Made by a program: the position numbers and the translations under genes. Source: Hofstenia miamia (taxonomy: Eukaryota > Xenacoelomorpha > Acoela). Taken from it: a stretch of DNA of 64,000 nt. This document shows, one piece after another, positions 1 through 13,700 of this stretch. The notes under the pieces were generated by a model. That model worked only from the letters and a program-made list of their open reading frames with translations. It searched no databases and was not told the DNA's origin. Positions within the stretch are counted from its first letter, which is position 1, and every line of letters begins with the position of its first letter. The stretch covers positions 296,459 to 360,458 of the forward strand of contig SCFE01000109.1 of the NCBI GenBank assembly GCA_004352715.1, given 5' to 3'.

Positions 1-285
1 TCCGCTGTCTCTTTCGTTAGGAATAAGGTGATGTAAAGGGTGTGAGATGATTTCCATGCGGTTCCAAAGTTTGTCGTTTATTGCGACTCTTCTAATGTGT
101 AAGCTGGTAGTGTTTAGATGAGCGCATGCGCCTTCGTAATTCATCTCTGGAAAATTAATTTTAAAAGTCTGTCATTTGAAGCCTTTCCAGATTATTCCAA
201 GGTTGCTGTGCCAGAGTGGTGCACAATATTCTACTATAGACCGAATGATGGAGGTGTAAACCTTAAAGACATCTTCTGAGGCATG
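1..285 (-). mobile_element. Non-LTR retrotransposon remnant (end of reverse transcriptase)
   Basis: On the minus strand, 250-180 reads VYTSIIRSIVEYCAPLWH, the thumb-region signature of CR1/jockey-type reverse transcriptases. It continues in shifted frames with ELRRRMRSSKHYQL and AINDKLWNRMEIISHPLHH, the usual C-terminal tail of such ORFs. At least one stop and one frameshift separate the pieces, so it is dead. The element runs off the window edge. Confidence 0.7.
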
Positions 286-1364
286 AGTTTCTGGATACAA
301 AATTTTAAAGTATCTTCAGGACGCTGGATATAAAAAAATCCATAAGGGCGCTAGATACTATGGCGGATGGCGCTGAATTCAGGTCCAAAAATTTTTTTTG
401 AAAGAAGCTAAAACTCACACAAGAAATTAGACCTCTATTCTATATGCGCAATGTAAATTTTTTTGGATTAAATGAATTATTCTGGCTTTCCATTAAAAAA
501 AGGATATACATATATATGATTCTCGGGGTAATTATGATGTTTAATATTTTACTTTACCACGGCAGTTTATGTAATAAAATAATATCTGGCATTCTACCCA
601 AAGAGCTGCTTTCAAATTTCTTGCCATTTTAGCATTGCAATGTGCACTGCAGCTTCAAGTAGTACGCCAGAGTTCATCAAACCTAATATGTGTTGTTTAA
701 TTTACGTTTGTAAACTTTATGTAGAATGCATTTTGCTGGTGAATATATAGCTGCTTTATGTAGTTTTCAATGCTAATTTTAGCACAGTATATACCAATTT
801 GGAAGCTAGTCGCGGCATGCATGTTTTTTAGCAAAACCAATTTTGTGGAAGTATTGTTCCAAGTAATTTTGGGCATTTTTACTTAATATCAACTTAACTA
901 AAGAAGCTGAAGGCTTAATTAGAATAAAATACATGTAAAAATCTATTCAAAGTTCATTATGTACTTAGAAGTCCTTCGAAATTACATTCGTAAGCGAACA
1001 TAAGATCCTCAGTACGCACTAAATTATTATATTTTTGCAAAATTGCTTATTAAAATTTCATTTCAAATCAAAGTAATGTTAATATTGAACGAAATATTTA
1101 CCGTTTAGAAAAGTATTATATATGTTATTGAAAGCCAAACATAATTTGCTATATGTAAGCACTACTTTATAACACGCATTTATTCTGGATGAAATACGAT
1201 CAGATACGATATTCACTCAACGTTAAACTTTCGTAGTTTTATGTTTATAAAAGCAAATAGGAAATAAATGTTTAAAACACGTTTAGTTTTCAATATTCGA
1301 ATCGATAATCCAACTTTCAATGCTAATTGAATCGAATTAAGAAAGCCCGCATCACCCAGGCCTA

Positions 1365-1367
<3 letters not shown>

Positions 1368-1400
<33 letters not shown>

Positions 1401-1541
1401 NNNNNNNNNNNNNNNNNNNNNNNNNNNNNNNNNNNNNNNNNNNNNNNNNNNNNNNNNNNNNNNNNNNNNNNNNNNNNNNNNNNNNNNNNNNNNNNNNNNN
1501 NNNNNNNNNNNNNNNNNNNNNNNNNATATATATATATATAT
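1368..1541. repeat. (TA)n microsatellite with gap
   Basis: TA repeat on both sides of 125 Ns (1401-1525). The stretch 286-3076 around it holds no gene that I recognise. Confidence 0.9.
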
Positions 1542-3076
1542 TTAACATAAGAGCATAAAGTTTTAGGCTACCATATTTGTTCTCGTCGTGTCCTGGTGCA
1601 ATAATAATTTCAAGTAAGCCGAAATAATTTCTTAGATACTAGTCTATTATAACCCAAAACTTATTTAGTCTTCACTGTAATATCCTAGTCTCAAACAAAA
1701 AAAGTTGCAAGAGCTTTCGGCTATAGTGTTCAATTGACAACTAGAAGCAGTTCTAAACAATCTAATTTTAAATTTTTGAAGTTAAACATTCAATTTTATA
1801 AATTTAATTTATATGAAAATATCTATATCAATGGTAAGAAGATTTTTACAATGATGGATTTGTCAAATTGTTATTGGGACATCCGCTAAAAAGGCGTTCA
1901 TTACTACTGTGCACTTCTAACAGCCAATTTGGTTGATACTGTTTGAAAAAAACTACCGTTTAAATTGTCATCTGCATCAGAAAAATCGTAGAATATGATT
2001 GATAAAGTGTTTGTAGACATACAAATTCCAAGAGGAATTTTTTGTTCTTTTATCTAACTTTTTCTAAGCTTAAGTTAATACCTTTGTTTAGCACACTCGT
2101 ACTTTCAAACACATTAGAAAAAATTTTACTGTTACCACAATATCTGGCAAAGAATTCCAATGCTTTGTTAAAAGAATAAATTCCGAATAGATTTTTATCT
2201 GTATAAATAAATACAAATCATTATAATTAATATAAAAATTTTCATACAAAAAATCAATAATAGGAGATATTTGAAATGTGTTATGCTCCGCATTTCTTGT
2301 ATTGTACACGAGTGGTTTTCTTACAAAAAATACGTCTAGTTGTAGGTCAATCAATCCATAAAATAATGTATACATTAACCAAAAAGAAAAAAAGATACGA
2401 CGGTATTGCAGTGACTCCAAATGCAATTTTTTTACGGTGTTTGAATAATCTCTTTATTGTATGCCAGCACATTTGAAAACACATCGTGTGAAATATTTTT
2501 GAACACTTTCAATCAACGAAATATATAGTAGAAGGGCTGAAAACGTGACTTGTATTCTAGCAATGGTCTAACATATGTTATAAACACACTCTTTAACAAA
2601 ACAGGATCTTTTGATTGAAAGCACTTTAATAGGCAAGAGACTCGAGCACATATTATAGAACATATCTTAGAACAATGTTCGGAAAACTTCAAGTTATCTG
2701 ATACAGCTATACCTAAATCACGAAACGCATTTACATTTGAGCCAAAGAAATATGAAAATTTCGTAATACCCTTATTTATTATTAAAATTATTTATTAAAA
2801 TATTTAATTGCAAAAGTTATCCGCAAGTTCCATTCAAGAGTTTTTATGAAGTTTCAATTTAACGCAATTTCCTAAAATTAATTGCATATATAAGCAAAAA
2901 AAAATAAATCATTCAAAGGCTGAGGACAAATTTTAGAACCAAACAAAATCCGCAATTATATGCTTATCTGCTCGACCTTGGTATCCAAATTCAATAACGC
3001 GGATTGTCTGATGAAGCCACTCACTACGGTCGTCTGACACTCTACATAAGTCACTAGGAAAAAATGTATATAATAT

Positions 3077-3925
3077 TTGAGGAAATGGATTTTAAGTGAC
3101 ATATTCTGTTCTGAGACCACTGTTATTCAGTATATATTTATAGATGATATTTCAAGTCATATAAAAATAAAATGCAAGTTATATGCAGATTATACAGGAA
3201 TCTATACTCCAAACATCAATGAACTTCAATCCAATTTATATCTCATACGTGATTTTTACATTAAAAATATGATGTCTCTAAATTTTGAAGAAACAGTCTT
3301 TATGCAGATGAATAAATTAAGCAAAGAAAGAACAAAGAAAAAGGTAAATATTGATACCAAGGAAATAATGAAGAAACCCAGAATAAAATATTTGGTAATG
3401 TTAATATACAATCGACTAATATTCGAAGAACATGAAAATTCATTAATTCAAAAAATGGCTGCTAATATCAAATTTATTATAAAAAATATTGGATTTAATG
3501 CAAAGAAAATGGACCACAATGTTGTTTAAATCTCTGGTTGCATATACATATTCTTGTTACTTATTAACAAAACTATCTGATAATTCTAAAAAGAAGTTAA
3601 GAAGATTTTCAAATAGATGGACAGAATCATCAATGGTAGCAAAAATGCGACTAAAAGACGAATGACAGAAGATTGTATGTTCTTACATCCAGATGAAATC
3701 ATGCAACAGAAGATCCTTAAAATATTTTATAAATTGAACGGTGTTATCTCCTTAAAATACAATATTAGACGTGGTACATATTAATGCAAGAAATTTAGAA
3801 GTAAAATTATAAAAAACTCATTTTTTAACACTTCAGTAAAATTATGGAATAACGTGGATTAAAGATTCTAGATCAGAAAAGACATTTAATTGTTTAAAAA
3901 GAAAGTGATTAACAATTTCAAAACT
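3077..3925 (+). mobile_element. Degraded non-LTR retrotransposon (reverse transcriptase C-terminal half)
   Basis: The frame at 3077-3529 contains LYADYTGIYTP, a mutated form of the catalytic YADD motif. Just upstream, in another frame, is VLRPLLFSIYL, the usual block preceding it. Further along (3790-3920), SKIIKNSFFNTSVKLWNN is the typical tail of LINE proteins, again in a shifted frame. Asp-to-Tyr in YADD, stops and frameshifts show it is inactive. There is no endonuclease half or poly-A end that I can define. Confidence 0.65.
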
Positions 3926-5340
3926 GTTTCAACAAGAATTATCTTACCAGTCAAAGCATTGCTTCGTTAATTAAAAATACCTGATTATATCATCTTCTCT
4001 TATCAATTAAAAATTAATGACAATGAACTTAACTAAGGATAGCAAATAAATTTGGAAACTAAAATGACTTGCTATTGTAACCAAGAACTATCATCCTTAC
4101 CTCCACAAAAAGAAAAAAACAGTTAGCACTTAATATTAATAGAGATCATATTTGTACACTTTTTCTATTTATTGTAGAAAGCACTAACTTTAATAAATAA
4201 ATATAATATTGACACCCATATCTTTCCAATAGATCACTGAACTCTTTTTTGTAATCTGGGGATCAATGTTTTCCTAAAAAAATTTTCAACAGTTTGCTGA
4301 ATTGCCTTCCTTGCTCATCTTGTTACTAAAAGTTTTCATTTTTTATTAAATTACGAGTATCAGGCCCAACAAAAATGCTTTCCTTTACCTTAGTGTCTGA
4401 CAATCTTGGAAATATTTCCTTAACATTGTCATGGCTTTATCAAATGCCTTAACAAAATTCTTAAACGTTTCTAATTAATATTATGTTGCGTTAATAAGCT
4501 GCTTTCCCTTGGTAGTAAATGCTGATTCTGAATATTTAATTAACTAGGAATACATTGGCCATTCTACTGAAGTATAGTAAATTTTAACATTTTCTTTCAG
4601 ATCTTGTAATGGAATCAGACGAAACAAAAATAGCTTCATTTGAAGCGGGTACAATCTGAGACAAAGCTAGTGTTCTGAAATGTTATATATATATATATTT
4701 GGTTAGTGTAGGACAGATCTAGGAGAGCTCTACAGAATACTAACACAACTAAGCAATCAAACCATAATTCACAAGGCAGTGGCTGTCTAAATGCATTATA
4801 TCTAACTCTATAGACAAGAGTATTATTAATCCGAGTCTACTATAGCACAATTTGACCTTTGCGACTTTGGCGGGCTTATCTGGCTTGGCTATGATGTAAT
4901 CGTGTACTTTGGCCGTGTGTAAGGTTGCTTATCTCTGACGCATTGGAGTATGTTCTGTATTTCTGACAAACAAAATTAATTTGCAATCTATTGTTTAAAA
5001 TGTAGCCAATTTTTCTGTACACATAGAGGTTAAACAATTTCCAAAATCATATGAAATTTGAATTGTTGCAATCTATTGTTCAAAATGTGACAATTCTTTA
5101 TCCTTTATGTACAAGAAGAAAACTTCTATCTCAAAGCTGCAAATCTCAAAATTTTACTACACTGAATTTATTAGATCATGAATAATTGTGTGCACCTGTC
5201 ATACTTTGACTTAATCTGAATTTTGCATAGCAATCCTATGCAACCTACAGGTAATCATGAGTAATGCTAATGACGAAAATTTCATACAGCAAATTTCTCC
5301 AAATCTAGATTCTTACTACAATTGTCATACCATTTTTTCA

Positions 5341-5342
<2 letters not shown>

Positions 5343-5373
<31 letters not shown>
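5343..5373. repeat. (TA)n microsatellite
   Basis: Uninterrupted TA repeat. The surrounding 3926-5962 is 3' flank or untranslated sequence of calsyntenin with no other gene seen. Confidence 0.9.
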
Positions 5374-5376
<3 letters not shown>

Positions 5377-5962
5377 AAATATGGTAGTTTTCAAGAAAAA
5401 TTATTTTGATGTTGGGTAGTGTTATTGAGGATCCATCAATATAACAAATATGATTGCAGAAATAAGATATGGTACTGTACGAACGCGTAATATTTCTAAG
5501 AAATCATCTAGTGTTAAGGTCCTTTGTTTTATCGACTTTGAGGATTACTGGCTAAAATTTAAATGAATTTTAGAAATTTATGGACTAGAGACCAAACTGT
5601 TGGTACAATGGAATGTGTAAAACATTGACTTGTAAAAATTTTATCTAGCCGAAGAATACGATATTCTATTTTTTAGAATTATTACTTTAATATTATGATA
5701 TATATTCCTTGATTTTCGAAAATTTGTATCATTTCGTTGCACAACAAATTGCAATTAATTTTTCAACAATAATGAAATAAATGAGGATATTTCGAAGTAA
5801 TCTAAAAATTATCACAATATATTTTATAAAAACTATTAAGTGCGGTGCTAAACAATCAAGAAAATTGAATACATAAGAACACATAACTTAATAAGAACAG
5901 CAAATTGCACACTGAAACACAAATTTGATAACAGGAAAAGAAAACATTCATATTCAGTCTCA

Positions 5963-6205
5963 TCAACATTGACTATTCTGCCATTGTTTATCATCTGGAT
6001 AGTAAATGACATCATCATCCTCGCTGTAGTTATTGTCCGAATCTGCGAGGGAGCCACCATCTTCATCGTCATAATCGTCGTCGTAGTTGTCCTCTTCGTC
6101 ATCCGTAGATTCTAAGGCCATTTCCCCTGTCAGGTAGTCAATGGGATTTTCCATGATGTTGATAACTTCAACCTCATCAAGTTCCTCTGTTTCACCGCTA
6201 TCATC
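5963..6205 (-). CDS. CLSTN: Calsyntenin terminal exon: acidic cytoplasmic tail and stop
   Basis: 243 nt including TGA, residues 776-855. The acceptor is actcactttag. The exon begins DDSGETEEL and continues VINIMENPIDYL, the counterpart of the family's 'WDDSALTITVNPME'. That region is the first kinesin light chain WD site followed by the X11/Mint-binding segment. An Asp/Glu-rich run then ends PDDKQWQNSQC-stop. The Trp of the WD motif is absent: the residue before DDS is Gln, from the previous exon. No canonical AATAAA is obvious close downstream; an ATTAAA variant sits near 5690. Confidence 0.92.
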   Translation of the reverse strand, partial: DDSGETEELDEVEVINIMENPIDYLTGEMALESTDDEEDNYDDDYDDEDGGSLADSDNNYSEDDDVIYYPDDKQWQNSQC

Positions 6206-6259
6206 CTAAAGTGAGTAAAATTACAATTGATATTTCAAGGAAATAATATAAAATATAGC

Positions 6260-6294
<35 letters not shown>

Positions 6295-7730
6295 NNNNNN
6301 NNNNNNNNNNNNNNNNNNNNNNNNNNNNNNNNNNNNNNNNNNNNNNNNNNNNNNNNNNNNNNNNNNNNNNNNNNNNNNNNNNNNNNNNNNNNNNNNNNNN
6401 NNNNNNNNNNNNNNNNNNNNNNNNNNNNNNNNNNNNNNNNNNNNNNNNNTATATATATATATATATATATATATATAGCTTTAAAAACCTAAAATGCGGT
6501 TGACAAGCTATTCACTATTTTGAAAATAATAAAATTTCTGAAAACTAGATATACGTGCGATTTGTACTAGTAACTACATGTGGAGGTACACTCATAGAAT
6601 TAAATGGACAGCATTGCTTTAAAAATGGCAAAATAAGCAGAAATTTCTTCGGTAAATAAAATTTGATAAATCTTAGAATTAATAGTTAAAATAACAAAAT
6701 TTTAATAATTCAATGTTGCTTACATGTAGGATAAGGTAATCATTTGAATAGCAATTCATCAACACCCTAAGCTTTATGCATTCATGATAATTCTTAAACC
6801 TGCTAAATAACATATTTCTAACAATATGCTTTGCTAAAGCCCAATTTCTGACAATGATGATGAATTTCACAGTATTTTTCAAACTACGAACTACATGTGT
6901 ACGATTCAAATTTATAATCTTCTTTTGCAAAATTGCAACAGGGCCCTAAGCTAAGTTCAATATTTAACGGAACGATATACAAATCTCTAAATGAGTCGAA
7001 AAACACTATGGAAATAACTTTCTGTTTATTAAAGAACAAGTCTAATTAGATTTCAACGCTTAAAGGAAATTCGATGATATTGTTCTGATGTCGCCGACAC
7101 TGAGGCACTAAGATGCGTATTTATGCAGAACATTTTACTGATTATTGATTATTTCGCATTATTCCAAGAATAAATTTATTAATTCAATTGGATGCCAACC
7201 CTCAAACTTGACAAATAAACTTAAATTGGTTGCATTTCCCAAATTAATGAATTGATTGATTTCTCTCGAGAGAAACTCTTCCAATGCATAATAAGGTAAA
7301 AGATAAATAAACTTTATTAATATAAAATTGCTGATACAGTGAGGCACCAACATTTAAATGTCTTAGTTGTAAAATAAATTTCTACAATTAATGGGAATTT
7401 TGCATTTACTGACAATATGCTAATGAACAGCGTTTGTAAATACCGTGAAATATATTTGCGTTAATTACTGAGATGCAACCTCGATAAAATTTCGATCAAG
7501 GTTAAGGTAGAGGTCGAGAGCAAGGTTTTTATTCTAGGTCGAGGTTAAACTGAATAACGACTTTATTTTATTATTTGAGAAAGCTATTGGGATGCCTCAA
7601 AATATATGGTCACCACATATTGGATGCATTAAAAGAACCTATTTCAAAATTACTTTTTATGAGTATACACTCATATTTTAAAATTAAGTATCTTCTAATT
7701 GCAAAGCCTAAAACAAAATATTAAGTTTAT

Positions 7731-7771
<41 letters not shown>

Positions 7772-10700
7772 GCTCTTTTTAATTTATATATGGAACGATA
7801 TTTATATGCAAAAACCTTAATAAATGAGTTTGAATTTTTCAAAAATTTAAAATACTTTAAATGCAATTCACTTTTAAAAAGTAAAACTATGATTTTATTA
7901 AAATCATGAAATATATATGTATTAATATCTGAAATTTAAATCGAGTATAAAATATTGCGAGAGCTTTGGAAATATCTAATTAAATTGTGAAGGAAGTCAG
8001 CATCTACGCAACAAAATGTATTCCTTAGGTTTCATTGGTGCAGCTTAAACCACAAAATCAATGTTTGACCAAATAGACAAAAATCTAGAGTATCTCAATT
8101 TATACAGCAATTATTAAAACATCTGATGACTCTTTTTCATGCATAATGCTATTTGGTACTTTACTTAAAAATGAAAAATATGAAAAATATATGTGACCTC
8201 GATTTCGATTAAAATTTGGCTAATCGAGATCAAGGCCGAGGTTGTCTCTGACTAATTGCCATTATTTCAAGGAAGGACGCAAAGCGTATTAAAGTTCATC
8301 AATCGATTTTTCCTTACTCGAAAAATTATTACTAATAAAGGAAGGTGTTCACAAATGAGATAATATTCAGTAACACAAGACTTTATAAAAAAACAATAAT
8401 TAGTAGGCAATTTAGGTCAGACATTTTCCTGAAGCAATCTCAGTTTCATATAATCACGCGAATTAGAAGTATGCGATCCTGACATTGACAAATGTTTAAC
8501 TTGTTTGAAACAATAACTGCGGTAGTTTCGAATATATGAAGTGCAATAGGGGGGTAATGTATTTCAATTGTCTGGAAATTAATTTATAAATATATATTTC
8601 GATACAAACTGCCGTTAACTGTAGAAAATTTGCAATAATATATATGCATGTCTAGAGTGACTAAGTTTGGAGAAAGTTTGCGAAACTTATATAACAGTCA
8701 ATTATTTGTAATAAATGTACATAAACATGTTTACATAGAGAAAGCATCTCCTATGATGAAATAAAAAAACTGCTATTATTGCAAATTAATCCAATACATA
8801 AATTAAAATATACCTGGTTGTCATATCTTCGCAGTGAATATCTTCGAATTAAAACTGTAGAAATCCCAAACAAAATACAAACAACGAAAACAATAGTTAA
8901 AACAATCGCACCATATTTGTAAAAATCGAAATGATCTCTAGAAACTTCCTCATACGATACAACCTAAAAGCATGTCGTGAACAAAGGATATATTAGAGAA
9001 AACATTCAACTTGGAATGCAATATTGGCATAAATATTCTAATGAGCAATGTAAAAAACTTACTGGGGGTTCCTGTTGTAAGTGAAGATCTTGTTCATTGG
9101 AATGAGAAGGTTCTTCCAAAAACTCATGCTCATACTCGTCTTTTTCATAGATGTGCACTTGCGCTTCAATTCCCTGAATACCTCCCTTACTATCACATCG
9201 AATTGTAATGTTTCGTACAGGACGCTTAACATCACTGTAATAAATAAGGCTTTGGATGGTTTGCTAAAAATGGTTGGTTAATATATTGGACACGATTATC
9301 TTTAACTAGGGTTTTGGAGAATCACAGCTTTATTGGTCTCAGTCTCACTTAATCCCATTGTATTTGACCCTGGCTGTTCACATTCTCTAGCAATACAATG
9401 AAATATTATGATCCCATATGGTCTAAAGATCTATTTTGGTGAGAATTGTCAAGAAATATTAGTATTCTGTGATCCCAGTTTCTACATTTATAGTCCTAGT
9501 GTCACGTTAATCTCAGTCCAACTGAAATATTTAGTCCAAAATCCAAGTCCCAAGGAACTTAATGGTCGCGCAGAACCACAGAGCATACATATTCACTAAG
9601 TCATTTAAAAGCTTAGCAATAATTTATGCGACCATGAATACATAAATGAAAGCAAAATTCATGTGTTCGTTTTGAAATGAATTTGAAAAAGTACATTTAT
9701 CTAATTACTTTGCACCATTTCTTTATCTAGTAAAAAGAAAAACGCTAATAGCGCTCATTTGTGTAGGAAAAGTAATTATTACAGAATCTTTCTTCACACC
9801 GCAATTTGATTCATGAAAAAAACTGGCATTTGTGACAAATTAAGTGAAAGTAACAACACGATTCTCTACAAATTGGTGCGCTAAGTAACAGCCTTGTTTG
9901 AAATTATAGTCTAAACAGACAAAGATTGGGCTAAGACATGTTTAGCGATATTCTTATGCAAGCAAATTCCATTAAGTAATTGCATCTTAATTTTAATTAC
10001 ATAAAGCTGATTAGCAACGCTGACAAATATTATATATATAGAGAGTGAATTTCATTGCTAAGTTGAACTCTATCATGTTATAATGCGAACGATATCGACA
10101 AGTGAAATTTCAAAACACCAAGCGTATCTATTCAGCATAACAGCGATGGGCACTCAATAAAGAAATTGTACTCGAGTCGACCCGACACACAGTTTGATAG
10201 ACCAAACACAACCCGACTATTGATTATCTTACCCGACCTGACAATCAATTCACTTACCCAACTGACCTGACTTGAACTGAAGTGGAAACCGGGTGTTAAT
10301 CGTCATCAGTGGGTTTCGTAATGCGCATGTATGCGCAACTAAAAGACGGTGTAAAATAAGGTAAGTTATCCTCACTAGCTCAAAAAATAATAATTAATTT
10401 ATTCAGTTTACCATACTCGATAATCACCCGACATAGCCTGTCCCCTAATACCCGTCCCCGCCCAAACCCAATACCCATCTTGACAGTGTAAATCACACCC
10501 ATTTGTTTAAACGCAAACCTAGATGTAACGCATTACATTGGGATTTATTACTTTAATTATTCAACGAAGCAAATGGGGATTTATTACTTTAATTATTCAA
10601 CGAAGCAAATGCTTTAGTGCTTAGAAATTCGAATTTCAACTAGAAATTAATAATATAATAAAATAAAAATTATCACTACATTTTTCCGTACAATCAAAAC

Positions 10701-13700
10701 TATGAACGCGCTAAAAATAACAGCCCAATCAACACTCAATCAAATACTTAGACGTGATTTCACTCATTAGGCTTGAACTCCATTATATTTTCAGTTACTA
10801 AAATTTAAATGCACAGGTAAATACTGAAATCTCTCACACGGCGATCTAACAATGACTATAATCATATACACTTTCAGTGCTCCAAATACAACAACCCGCT
10901 AAGAAATGTGTTGTACTAATTTTTCAAATCTAGTGTATAAAGGATAGTTTTGTTGTGATATTCATACATTTGCATCGTCCTAGTAGCAAATATTAACGCG
11001 GACACCAAAGTGTAACTAGGTCAAGGAGAACGGATCATGAAGACCTTTTTCTCTCTTTAGTTCCGTCTTCTTTAGCAGAGAACTAAACTAGTGCGGCTAC
11101 AGCCGCTGTAGGCTAAAAACATTTCGGCTGAGGTCTGCTAAGGCTAATATCCTCATGATTTCGGCTAAATGTTCTAGGTATTTAGCTTTGAATTGTGCGT
11201 CTGATGCAGGTGAGAATTAAGGACCATCCAATCGAATAACGCATGCAAGCATAATTGCATTAACTTCAAAAGTCGGTTACAGTTACGGCTACTTCTACGC
11301 AATTACTACGGTAGTAACTTGCTCTTGTGTATGGCTTCTTATTTGCTTTTATTGCCTTGTTTTGTAGCCTTCCTCAGGCACTCTAAGTACTTTTATGCTA
11401 AATCATTACTCCAATCAATGTGACTGTCGCAAATCTACCCAACTTAGATTCAACTTGGAACCTTTGCCTGCTTTCGCAAACGTCTCCAGTTGCTTCTGCA
11501 ACGTCTTCTTTGAACAGTTATACATTTTTAAATCATTTTTATACCATATCTATGGAAGGATATCACACCCAATATTAAGCACTGCTTTTGAAGAGTATGA
11601 TTATAAAATTTATTTCAGAAAATCAAAAAGGGAACCACGTTTCTACATCGACGAAATTTGACAAAATTTCTTTTTTTAATCAAAAAATGTGTCTACGGAA
11701 TAGTAGTAGTCATTATTATTATTTTTCTGTGAAAAAAATTAATAGTTAATCTAAATTTCAAAAATAATTGCAATGTACTTAACTACTCAACAGACTTGTC
11801 AACGAACCGAAATTTCTAAGCCCGGCTCGTTTAAATTTTGAGTAAGTTCGGCTCGGCACATAAAATCTTTCAATGAGGCTCATTTCAGTTCAATATTTTT
11901 TAAAAAAATTGCGCTCTCAGAATTTTTTACATAGCTCTTCCTATTATTTAATAAAAATTTCTAAAAGAAAATTATAAGAAAAGCATATTGAATGAAAAAA
12001 TAAGAAAAATCTTTCATAATCAAATTAACAAGCAGTACTCTAAATGTCTGCTACTTAATATCAATGCAATAAAAAAACAACATTAACCCTTAGGCTACCA
12101 AGGGTGGTTCTGAGAGCCACCCTGTGCTGTTTTCGTGAGTATTACTCAGTTTGTTTCAATCAGTGACAAATCTTTTCATGACAATTTTCTTAGATATATT
12201 AGCAAACGATTTAAACGATTTGTGATGATCTAGCGACCGTTGTTCATTAATTGTTCATTGACCATTGAATCAGCGCAGTTCTTTTGGGTTCTACCCATTT
12301 ACAGAGGCGTACGACGTGGCTTGCAAAGATTGCATTGTCAGTTACTGTCATTCTCAATCATGCGACCGCAACGAGAGGCTGCTCGACTGGCTCAAGCTGC
12401 ACTATTCGGAGCAACAGAATCGGACTCAGAAGTAGATGCTGATTCAGACCAGGAAGATAACGTGGAGCACATTGTATATGTTCATGATGATTCGGCAGCG
12501 ACTGAAGATAATACGAGTGATGAAGATGCCCCAGTGCCACGACGACGCGTTGGTGGAGGAAGNNNNNNNNNNNNNNNNNNNNNNNNNNNNNNNNNNNNNN
12601 NNNTTCCTATCAAGCAACTTTGAAGTGAGAGCTACAACACGTTCTACCGCACAACTATGAGTCACAACTTATTCCAAACTTGGAACCATGTATTGCGATG
12701 ATTCAGAGCTCAGAGAAGACTGGAAGAAAACAGATTCATTTGCTGTATTGAGAGACATCTGGTCTGAGTGGAATGAAAGACTCCGTACTTTCTACAAAGC
12801 CAGCCATTCAATCACCATTGATGAACAAGCACCTGTGCAAGAAGGCCAAGAAGCACCGCAGTTAAGATGCGCCAGGTGCAAAGACAGTGGCAAGCCAACT
12901 CGCGACTGTAACAAAACTCGTCACAGATGCCGAGAGTGTGATGCACCAGCTTGCGGGCGACACGCTCTCGTGGCCCAGGTGGTTTGTTCAAACTGTATGT
13001 AAACTTTACTGAAATAGGCATTCGTTTTGTTAACATGTTGTTTTGTTCCTTATGTTTGGTATTAAACATGAAATTCACTGGAAAACTTGTTTTTTAGGGT
13101 GGCTCTAAAAGCCACCCTCGGTAGCCTAAGGACTCTTAAATACCTTGGTAGCTTAAGGGGTTAAACCTACATAATACATTAAAAACTTCATTCGAAATTG
13201 TCGCTAGATGGCATCACATTCACAATACTATCAAACCTGGATGTATGTACTTATATGGTTGTGGTCAAAAGTTGCATTGTATAAAAGTAAACATTAATGG
13301 CCAGATATGCTCTTCACTTAGTACTAAAGAAGCAAAGCCAGCAGAATGATTCCGCTACAAAGTGGATTACTTGTTCGCAATATCGATCTCAGAGTCATAC
13401 AAATTTACGAATAATATTTACAATGCATAGCTAATGATGCATTCCTAAATAGGTAATTTATCAGTCACAAGAACATGGATAAAGATGTATCGTCACAATT
13501 TTAGTGAAAACTATTGTAATATAAAAATATAAGGTATTATTTTCAAATTTTCATTACATACACTTTAACTTTGATTTGTATTGTGCATAAAATTGTAATA
13601 AATATTATGTTTTAGTTAATGTAATAATCAAATAGAAATCCTAAAAGAAGGTTACACTTACTATGAATCTAGAAACAAGTTATATACAATCCATTAAGAA

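Noticed and set aside
1213-1550. ORFs made of YIYIYI repeats with unknown residues (also at 6227, 17158, 34657, 41557)
   Set aside because: They read through (TA)n microsatellites and gaps.
5848-6102. Overlapping minus-strand ORF in another frame of the terminal exon (MTKRTTTTTIM...)
   Set aside because: It is a frame shadow of the acidic tail's GA-rich codons.
9011-9281. Plus-strand ORFs over 9011-9281
   Set aside because: They are antisense shadows of the calsyntenin stalk exon.
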